A program made the translations under genes and the position numbers. Below the pieces are notes generated by a model. It worked only from the letters and a program-made list of their open reading frames with translations. It did no database searches and was not told the DNA's origin. Of a stretch of DNA of 25,597 nucleotides, positions 20,360 through 25,597 are shown piece by piece. The stretch's first letter is position 1, and each line of letters opens with the position of its first letter. Origin of the DNA: Candidatus Saccharibacteria bacterium UBA2112 (GTDB taxonomy: Bacteria; Patescibacteriota; Saccharimonadia; Saccharimonadales; Saccharimonadaceae); contig DCYK01000029.1 in the NCBI GenBank assembly GCA_002331045.1, positions 17,292-42,888 of the forward strand, written 5' to 3'.

Positions 20360-21040
20360 TTACTTCTTTGTACCTTTTTTGCTGAGGGTATCGACTATTT
20401 TATCGGGATAATCGGTAACTACACCATCGAGGCCTCGACGGCTGAAAAGACGTGCTGATTGCGGCCGATTTACGGTGTATACATACGTGAATAAATCCAT
20501 GCGTTTTGCTAACTGAACGGATACTTTGTTGTAATGGAGCCGATGCCATCCTACTGCCGACAAGTTGAGCTTTCGTTGGTAGACCATGAACGAAAACGGG
20601 CTAACACTATGGAGAAGCGCAAGATTGATATCCTGGCTGCGTCGTCGTAAACGGAGCAATACTGATGCATGAAATGATGAAATGAGAATGTTATTCCAAT
20701 CGTCTGGTTTTTTGATGTAGTCCTCTTTGAGAAGCCGAAAGACGGTATTAACGCCAGTAGTTGATTTGAAATGAAGGTTGAGGTATATTTTGCCGAATAG
20801 ATTATCTAACACATTACGGAGTGTCGTTACCTCACCGGCTTTTCGGAGCTTTGAATAGCGTGTTTGACTAATGCGCAAGCCGTGCATTTTTGCATCATGA
20901 GCAAGTACTGGTACTTTGTCGGCAGTGAGTCGAACATCGAATTCCAGCATATCGGCACCGGCATCAATACCAGCAAGAAGTCCCTCTAGGGTGTTTTCTG
21001 GCGCTAGACCTGCTGCGCCGCGATGTCCAATAACTAACAT
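20360..21040 (-). CDS. Glycerophosphodiester phosphodiesterase family protein
   Basis: A 226-residue cytosolic TIM-barrel enzyme of the GDPD family, which splits glycerophosphodiesters into glycerol-3-phosphate and alcohol. The N-terminal catalytic pair is HRG at residues 6-8, PENTLEG follows, then E33-x-D35 (metal ligands) and the second catalytic HD at 48-49. A C-terminal VVTDYPD motif closes the barrel. The stretch that normally reads N-x-E-x-K reads LNLHFKS, with His90 where a metal-binding Glu is usual. The start is the ATG at 21040 because the -10 hexamer TATAAT (21050-21055) lies within the coding frame of the upstream ATG at 21061. It has no signal peptide, so lipid head-group recycling inside the cell is likely. 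Confidence 0.88.
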   Translation of the reverse strand: MLVIGHRGAAGLAPENTLEGLLAGIDAGADMLEFDVRLTADKVPVLAHDAKMHGLRISQTRYSKLRKAGEVTTLRNVLDNLFGKIYLNLHFKSTTGVNTVFRLLKEDYIKKPDDWNNILISSFHASVLLRLRRRSQDINLALLHSVSPFSFMVYQRKLNLSAVGWHRLHYNKVSVQLAKRMDLFTYVYTVNRPQSARLFSRRGLDGVVTDYPDKIVDTLSKKGTKK

Positions 21041-21049
21041 GTGTTCACT

Positions 21050-21055
21050 ATTATA
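21050..21055 (-). promoter_or_regulatory. -10 element of the phosphodiesterase gene, short-leader type
   Basis: Minus-strand TATAAT ending nine bases before the ATG at 21040. The predicted leader is one to three bases. It decides the start codon for this gene. Confidence 0.6.
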
Positions 21056-21070
21056 GGTCATTGGCGCTTT

Positions 21071-21098
21071 TTGTATAGGTAGTGCAATTTGCTATACT
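21071..21098 (+). promoter_or_regulatory. ppa promoter
   Basis: TTGTAT (21071-21076), a 16-base spacer and TATACT (21093-21098) with a TGC extension. A leader of about 30 bases has ACGGAGA as ribosome site before the ATG at 21134. Confidence 0.65.
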
Positions 21099-21133
21099 GA
21101 AACAAGAGATAATAGTACGTAAACGGAGAATAT

Positions 21134-21664
21134 ATGGCAGATTTTAATCAAATACTTGAACCAGGCGATGTTGATGGCGGTGTCATCAATGTTGTTGTCG
21201 AAATCCCCCAGGGTAGCAGTCACAAAATTGAGTGGAATCGCAAGCTGGCCGTAATGCAACTTGATCGTGTCGAACCTGCGGTTTTTGCAAAGCCAACGAA
21301 CTATGGTTTTATCCCGCAAACACTTGATGAAGACGGGGATGAACTAGATGCATTGATTATCACTGACGAACCACTACCAACTGGCGTATTTCTGGAGGCA
21401 AAAGTCATCGGTGTGATGAAGTTCGAAGATGATAGTGAGGTGGATGACAAGATTGTCGTGGTGCCAGCCGATGATCGCAATACAGGTAATGCGATTTCGA
21501 CATTGGATGATTTGCCAGCACAGTTGATTAAGCAAATTGATTTTCACTTCAGCCACTATAAAGATCTCAAAAAACCCGGTACGACAGTTGTAAAGGGATG
21601 GGGTGATACCGAGGAAGCGAAAGCCGTCATCCATGAAGCGATTGAGCGCTGGAATAAACAGTGA
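21134..21664 (+). CDS. ppa: Inorganic pyrophosphatase, family I
   Basis: A 176-residue soluble enzyme, the usual length for bacterial family I pyrophosphatases. It hydrolyses PPi to drive nucleic-acid and activation reactions. The signature D67-G-D69-E-L-D72 follows NYGFIPQT (residues 56-63); other metal and phosphate-binding parts (VVVEIPQGS near 20, DDR near 115, HFFxxYK-like FHFSHYKDLK near 137, VKGW near 153) are present. It is the first gene of a two-gene unit: its stop overlaps the GTG start of the Nudix gene. It has a classic leader and is divergent from the phosphodiesterase. Confidence 0.95.
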   Translation: MADFNQILEPGDVDGGVINVVVEIPQGSSHKIEWNRKLAVMQLDRVEPAVFAKPTNYGFIPQTLDEDGDELDALIITDEPLPTGVFLEAKVIGVMKFEDDSEVDDKIVVVPADDRNTGNAISTLDDLPAQLIKQIDFHFSHYKDLKKPGTTVVKGWGDTEEAKAVIHEAIERWNKQ

Positions 21665-22095
21665 CCAAGCGCATAGCGACGGGTAAAACCCTCGTTATCA
21701 ATGAGAAAGATGAGCTATTGTTGCTTTGGATAGAAAAGCATACCGAACGACCGGAGCGCTCGAAGACTTGGGATTTACCGGGCGGTTTTATCGATCATCG
21801 TGACGCCTCGGAAAAGGAGGGCGCGCTTCGCGAACTGGATGAAGAAGCTGGTATAAAGCTGGATCAAGGAGATGTTCAGCTTGTGTATGCCTTGACGGGA
21901 TACTACAAAGAGCATGATGTATCGGTAACGCATCTAACGTATCTTGCAAAGCTCAATAACACCCCTGAGGTTGCAATTAGTTGGGAGCACGATGACTATA
22001 AGTGGGTGAATTTTGCTGATGTGCTCGACCACTATACGCTACGGCCCCATTACGAAAAGGCGATTGCGCACGTTCTTGATCATCATTTGTACTAG
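21661..22095 (+). CDS. Nudix hydrolase
   Basis: A 144-residue protein of the Nudix family, hydrolysing nucleoside diphosphates linked to other groups and releasing phosphate or pyrophosphate precursors. The Nudix box is seen as GGFIDHRDASEKEGALRELDEEAG: the metal-binding REL-x-EE core is intact (R79-E80 and E83-E84), while the first Glu position is Asp and the spacing is one residue longer than the GX5EX7REUXEEXGU consensus. Substrate unknown. The start is a GTG in a GTGA overlap with ppa, so it is translationally coupled to pyrophosphatase; a housecleaning role producing PPi for that enzyme is plausible. It ends on the same CTAG as the Rel gene on the other strand. Confidence 0.9.
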   Translation: MTKRIATGKTLVINEKDELLLLWIEKHTERPERSKTWDLPGGFIDHRDASEKEGALRELDEEAGIKLDQGDVQLVYALTGYYKEHDVSVTHLTYLAKLNNTPEVAISWEHDDYKWVNFADVLDHYTLRPHYEKAIAHVLDHHLY

Positions 22096-23633
22096 TGTTT
22101 CGTTTTTTTGCGGATTGCTTTGTCGCGAATAATTGCGGCTGCGTTGCTGACTGTTTCGATAATACCTAGCTTGCGTAGTTGCATCCGTAACTTTGTGCGG
22201 GCATGAGTAGTAGTGACAAGTTCTTGCCAGCTTTGCTTTGGCTGTGATAGTTTGCGCGTCATAATCTCAACCACGTCGCCGTTGTGAAGCGGCTTGTCAA
22301 AAGCATGGATTTTGCCGTTTACCTGGCAGCTATAGGCATGTTTGCCGATATCACTATGGACGAGATAGGCAAAATCCAATGGTAGGGCACCTTCGGGCAG
22401 GTTATAAATATCACCATTTGGCGAGTAGACAAAAATGCGGTCGCCAAATAGATCGATGTCCAATTGTTTTTGGCTAATCTCCTCGCCATCGCGCAGGCGG
22501 GCAGCGACTTCTTGCATTTGGGTAATCCATTGCAGTTCCGCTGGTAGGTGTGCGGTAGATTTATTACGGGTATACCCCTTTTTGCCTTTTTCTTCATGGT
22601 AATGAAAACTAGCAGCCAGTCCACGTTCGGCATATTCATGCATACCATGCGTACGAATCTGGAATTCAACGATTTGTTTATTTGGTGTAATAACAGTTGT
22701 ATGCAGACTCTGGTAGCCGTTGGGTTTTGGAACGGCGATATAGTCTTTGATACGGTTAAGCATGGGTTGATACATGGCATGCAAAATACCCAGTACGCGA
22801 TAGCAGGTTTCTTTGTCGGCAACAATAACACGGAGTGCCATCAGGTCATAAATATGCTCAATATTGCCATCAACTTTCTTCAGCTTGCGGTGCAGGCTGT
22901 AAATGTTCTTGACGCGTCCGCTTACTTCAAAGCTTACCCCTTGTTTTTTTAGCTCACGTTCTACTTCGACGCGGACGGCGCCCAGTTTACGCGTACTTTT
23001 ACCCAGTCGTTTATTCATTAGTGTCTTTAGACGCTGGAACTCTTTCGGGTTTAAATAGCTAAAGGAGATTTCCTCGATTTGCATACGAACACGCCCCATA
23101 CCTAAGCGATCTGCCATCGGCGCAAAGACCTCTAGGCTTTCGCGCGCAACCTTGGTCTGCTTTGAAGGAGGTAAAAACTGTAGAGTCTGCAGATTGTGTA
23201 AGCGATCTGCGAGTTTGATGATAATAACGCGGACGTCTTGGCTAACGGCAATTAACAGTTTTGATAAGTTATCTTTGGTTTGTGGCAAATAGCTACCGAG
23301 ATCACGCATACCGGCCCGTGCCTGGCTGACTTTTGTCACGCCATCGACCAAAAAAGACACATCATGGCCAAAAAGACTTTCAATTTCCTCGAGTGTGGCA
23401 TCGGTATCTTCAACGCTGTCATGTAGTATGCCAGCGAGTACACTGTCGATATCCATACCCCATTCGATTAAGGTATGTGCGACGGCTAAGGGGTGACTAA
23501 TATACGGCTCACCACTTTTGCGCTTTTGTCCAGCGTGCTTGTCGGTTGCGTAGTCAATAGCATGCTCAAGCTCGGCGAGCTGATCCTCGTCATATATCTG
23601 CCTGGCTAGTTCGATTACCTCACGCCGCTTCAT
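22092..23633 (-). CDS. rel: RelA/SpoT-type (p)ppGpp synthetase/hydrolase, short form without ACT
   Basis: A 513-residue bifunctional stringent-response enzyme. The N-terminal HD hydrolase has H33, H47, H71-D72, E75-D76 and KLADRLHN near residue 140, so the hydrolase looks intact. The synthetase domain (about 190-340) has GRVKNIYSLHRK, DLMALRVIV, GYQSLHTTV and VEFQIRTHGMHEYAERG. A TGS domain (about 390-455; IFVYSPNGDIYNLPEGALPL opens it) follows. The C-terminal zinc-finger/ACT regions of long Rel proteins (about 700 residues) are missing, although a basic tail remains. Ribosome-dependent activation might therefore differ. Its promoter hexamer TATACT ends six bases before the ATG, predicting a leaderless mRNA. 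Confidence 0.95.
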   Translation of the reverse strand: MKRREVIELARQIYDEDQLAELEHAIDYATDKHAGQKRKSGEPYISHPLAVAHTLIEWGMDIDSVLAGILHDSVEDTDATLEEIESLFGHDVSFLVDGVTKVSQARAGMRDLGSYLPQTKDNLSKLLIAVSQDVRVIIIKLADRLHNLQTLQFLPPSKQTKVARESLEVFAPMADRLGMGRVRMQIEEISFSYLNPKEFQRLKTLMNKRLGKSTRKLGAVRVEVERELKKQGVSFEVSGRVKNIYSLHRKLKKVDGNIEHIYDLMALRVIVADKETCYRVLGILHAMYQPMLNRIKDYIAVPKPNGYQSLHTTVITPNKQIVEFQIRTHGMHEYAERGLAASFHYHEEKGKKGYTRNKSTAHLPAELQWITQMQEVAARLRDGEEISQKQLDIDLFGDRIFVYSPNGDIYNLPEGALPLDFAYLVHSDIGKHAYSCQVNGKIHAFDKPLHNGDVVEIMTRKLSQPKQSWQELVTTTHARTKLRMQLRKLGIIETVSNAAAIIRDKAIRKKTKH

Positions 23634-23639
23634 AGGTAT

Positions 23640-23645
23640 AGTATA
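23640..23645 (-). promoter_or_regulatory. -10 element (TATACT) of rel, leaderless type
   Basis: Minus-strand TATACT; six bases to the ATG at 23633, no ribosome site. The only -35 candidate is a weak T-rich stretch near 23661-23668. Confidence 0.6.
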
Positions 23646-23686
23646 AAGCAGTTATGGCAACAAAAAAACTACTCGCAATTTATGAT

Positions 23687-23715
23687 TTGCATATTCCTCT
23701 GCATCTGTTTACAAT
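23687..23715 (+). promoter_or_regulatory. gapA promoter
   Basis: TTGCAT (23687-23692), exactly 17 bases, TACAAT (23710-23715). The leader of about 33 bases contains AAAAGGTGG (23737-23745) before the ATG at 23755. Confidence 0.75.
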
Positions 23716-23754
23716 CAATACCAAAGAACTAATGCTAAAAAGGTGGTGATACTC

Positions 23755-24777
23755 ATGGCAATAGCAAAACTAGGGATCAATGGCTTCGGGCGTATCGGAC
23801 GGAATGCATTCAAGATTGCGTTTGAGCGGAGTGATTTGGAAATTGTTGCGATAAATGACCTCACGGACACTAAAACGCTAGCATACTTGCTGAAACATGA
23901 TAGTAATTATGGAACCTATCATCACGATGTTGACTATGATGAAGAGCATATTATTGTTGGTGACAAAAAGGTCAAGGTCCTTGCTGAAAAGGATCCGGCT
24001 GCATTGCCATGGGGCACGCTAGGTGTCGAGGTCGTGATCGAATCGACTGGCCGCTTCACTACCAAGGAAGATGCTGAAAAACATATCACTGGCGGGGGCG
24101 CAAAGCGTGTCGTTATTAGTGGTCCAACAAAATCCGACGGTGTCGATACGATCGTACTTGGTGCAAACGATGATAAAATCAGCGGTTCGACTGATGTTGT
24201 TAGTAACGCTAGCTGTACAACAAATAGTCTAGGTGCCGTAATGGGCGTACTCGATGCAGAGTTTGGGGTCGAAAAGTCGCTACTGACGACAGTACATAGC
24301 TATACTGCCAGCCAAGCGATTCAGGACGCACCGTCAAGGAAAGATCTGCGCGAAGGCCGCAATGCAGCCGAGAATATGGTGCCGGCCACCACAGGTGCTG
24401 CGATTGCTGTTACCAAGACACTGCCGCAACTTAAGGATAAGTTCGATGGATTGTCCATTCGAGTTCCGACGCCTGTAGTGTCGATCAGCGACGTGACGGC
24501 ATTGCTTGGTCGTGATGTGACGGTTGATGAAGTGAATAATGCGTTCAAAAAAGCAGCCAGCGAACCGTATTATCAGGGGATATTGGGCGTGAGTGAAGAA
24601 CCGCTTGTCAGTCGTGATTATATAGGCAACAGTCATTCTGGTGTTGTTGATCTGTTATTGACAAAAGTTGTTGGCGGTAATCTGATAAAAGTTGCCGTTT
24701 GGTATGACAACGAATGGGGATATAGTAACCGACTTGTCGAACTGACTGCTGATGTCAGTAAGTCGTTGAATAAATAA
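23755..24777 (+). CDS. gapA: Glyceraldehyde-3-phosphate dehydrogenase, type I
   Basis: A 340-residue cytosolic glycolytic enzyme, normal length. It oxidises glyceraldehyde-3-phosphate to 1,3-bisphosphoglycerate with NAD. The NAD-binding start is LGINGFGRIGRNAFK at residues 6-20; D35 (AIND) favours NAD over NADP; the catalytic Cys is C154 in SNASCTTNSLG; H181 in TTVHSYTASQAIQD is the base; WYDNEWGYSNR near residue 313 is conserved. The start is the ATG at 23755, ten bases after AAAAGGTGG; the in-frame GTG codons at 23743/23746 lie in that site. rpiB follows 23 bases downstream with its own promoter. Confidence 0.96.
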   Translation: MAIAKLGINGFGRIGRNAFKIAFERSDLEIVAINDLTDTKTLAYLLKHDSNYGTYHHDVDYDEEHIIVGDKKVKVLAEKDPAALPWGTLGVEVVIESTGRFTTKEDAEKHITGGGAKRVVISGPTKSDGVDTIVLGANDDKISGSTDVVSNASCTTNSLGAVMGVLDAEFGVEKSLLTTVHSYTASQAIQDAPSRKDLREGRNAAENMVPATTGAAIAVTKTLPQLKDKFDGLSIRVPTPVVSISDVTALLGRDVTVDEVNNAFKKAASEPYYQGILGVSEEPLVSRDYIGNSHSGVVDLLLTKVVGGNLIKVAVWYDNEWGYSNRLVELTADVSKSLNK

Positions 24778-24794
24778 ACTAAACCGCTTATACT
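24766..24794 (+). promoter_or_regulatory. rpiB promoter, leaderless geometry
   Basis: TTGAAT (24766-24771), exactly 17 bases, TATACT (24789-24794), then six bases to the ATG at 24801. The -35 covers the last codons of gapA. Confidence 0.75.
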
Positions 24795-24800
24795 TAAGAC

Positions 24801-25256
24801 ATGAAAGTCTATTTGGGTTCTGATCATGGTGGGTTCGATTTGAAAGAAGATGTCTTTGCCTATTTGGTCAAGCGTGGCATTGAAGTGGAAGATGTTGGCC
24901 CAAAAGAGTTGGATCCACGTGATGATTTTCCGCAGTTCGCCCAGGCGGCGGTGCTTAAAATGATGGGTGATGAGGATCGTGATCCTCGCGCTATCTTGAT
25001 ATGCAAAGGTGGTCAAGGTATGGCGATGGCGGCAAACCGTTTTCATGGTATTCGTGCCAGCGTTGTGTGGGATAGCGAGGAGGCGCGCATGACGCGTAAT
25101 GATAATGACAGTAATGTGTTGTGCTTGCCAGCACGAGTATTGCAGCGCGAAGACGAGCAGATATGGCACGATATTGTTGATACGTGGCTACATACCGAAT
25201 TCGCTGGAGCGGTTCGTTTTAAGCGTCGTAACGCAGAACTGGACGAGCTCAGTTAA
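24801..25256 (+). CDS. rpiB: RpiB/LacAB-family sugar-phosphate isomerase
   Basis: A 151-residue protein matching ribose-5-phosphate isomerase B, which interconverts ribose-5-phosphate and ribulose-5-phosphate. SDHGG is at residues 7-11 and the Cys that abstracts the proton in E. coli RpiB is present as C68, but the following loop reads CKGGQGMAMAANR instead of CGTGxGxxIAANK. The general-acid His of the R-Q-H-N-D motif is Asp101 here (RNDNDSN). The active site is therefore altered, and a different epimer or sugar is possible. It overlaps the epimerase-like gene by one base (TAATG), which supports pentose phosphate chemistry. Confidence 0.88.
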   Translation: MKVYLGSDHGGFDLKEDVFAYLVKRGIEVEDVGPKELDPRDDFPQFAQAAVLKMMGDEDRDPRAILICKGGQGMAMAANRFHGIRASVVWDSEEARMTRNDNDSNVLCLPARVLQREDEQIWHDIVDTWLHTEFAGAVRFKRRNAELDELS

Positions 25257-25597
25257 TGACATCGATTGTGCCAACAGTCCTCGCTACGACACCCGATGAG
25301 TATAAAGCCAGTTTAGAGCGAGTGCACACCTTTGTCACTCGTGTGCACCTCGACTTTAGTGATGGGACGTTAGCGCCGACCTCAACTATTCCGGTAAATC
25401 AATTATGGTGGCCGCAAGAATGGATGGCGGATATACATGTTATGGCAGCCGATCCCGCAGCCTACGTCGATCTGCTGATTTCCATGAAGCCTCATATGAT
25501 TATTTTCCATGCCGAAACACAGAGTGACTTATTGCCAGTTATGCAGAAGGTAAGGGCGGGTGGCATCATGGCGGGTTTATCGCTGATGCGCTCGACC
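25256..25597 (+). CDS. Ribulose-phosphate 3-epimerase-like protein, 3'-truncated by the window edge
   Basis: The first 114 residues of a TIM-barrel protein are visible and the frame is open to the window end. The pattern follows the ribulose-5-phosphate 3-epimerase family: VPTVLA at residues 5-10 (APSILS in the family), H31-L-D33-x-S-D36-G as metal-binding HxDxxDG, DIHVM with H61 at 59-63, and IIFHAE near residue 89. The family Ser after P is Thr7. The C-terminal metal Asp is beyond the edge. The gene overlaps rpiB (TAATG), so the two are cotranscribed and both act on pentose phosphates. Identity as a true Rpe is not certain from this part. Confidence 0.72.
   Translation, partial: MTSIVPTVLATTPDEYKASLERVHTFVTRVHLDFSDGTLAPTSTIPVNQLWWPQEWMADIHVMAADPAAYVDLLISMKPHMIIFHAETQSDLLPVMQKVRAGGIMAGLSLMRST

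Noticed and set aside
24633..25169. Minus-strand open frame of 178 codons opposite gapA and rpiB
   Set aside because: It spans the ends of two well-supported plus-strand genes and the rpiB promoter, and has no motif.

Overview
The window looks like part of a small-genome bacterium of the Candidate Phyla Radiation, most plausibly a Candidatus Saccharibacteria (TM7) relative. This is an inference. It rests on a bo3-type quinol oxidase with a single-subunit NADH dehydrogenase but no other respiratory genes, isolated single homologues of biosynthetic enzymes (PurM, aspartokinase) without their pathways, an exported sortase, PadR/membrane-protein pairs and very compact gene packing. TGA is used as a normal stop (for example cyoB, cyoC), so the recoded Gracilibacteria/Absconditabacteria are excluded. 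I see no tRNA, rRNA, CRISPR array, insertion sequence or gene-free stretch longer than 300 bases.

Layout. 1-2684: the 3' part of a cyo operon (cyoB partial, cyoC, cyoD, joined by ATGA overlaps), a one-domain rhodanese and a PspC-domain protein. 2693-7339: an FMN reductase behind a palindromic operator, a conserved protein of unknown function, an unknown protein, a lone PurM homologue, a hairpin-rich intergenic region, a GC-rich unknown gene and a GNAT-like gene. 7399-9976: an autoregulated PadR repressor with a membrane partner, a YitT-family membrane protein and an acidic tail-anchored protein. 10000-12711: an atypical SDR protein, an HTH/zinc-ribbon regulator, an unknown protein and a sortase with a long Pro-Thr-Ser linker. 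12745-15172: a terminator, a second PadR/membrane pair, a large anchored extracytoplasmic protein and a small very acidic protein. 15295-20357: an aspartokinase-like protein, cyoE, NDH-2, an anchored FKBP isomerase and a thioredoxin reductase. 20360-25597: a glycerophosphodiester phosphodiesterase, pyrophosphatase with Nudix hydrolase, a Rel (p)ppGpp enzyme, GAPDH, RpiB and the start of a ribulose-phosphate-3-epimerase-like gene.

How the parts fit. NDH-2 (NADH to quinone) and the bo3 oxidase (quinol to O2), with CyoE making heme O, give a minimal aerobic electron transport chain split between two loci about 14 kb apart. No quinone or heme synthesis is visible, so these cofactors may come from outside. 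GAPDH, RpiB and the epimerase-like protein belong to the lower glycolysis/pentose phosphate segment usual in such fermenters.

The strongest unlisted signal is transcriptional. About ten genes carry a TATAAT-like hexamer ending exactly 6 or 7 bases before the start codon, and three more end 9 to 11 bases before it. They would therefore produce leaderless or nearly leaderless mRNAs, next to other genes with classic Shine-Dalgarno leaders. Several of the latter use an extended TGC-TATAAT/TATACT promoter.
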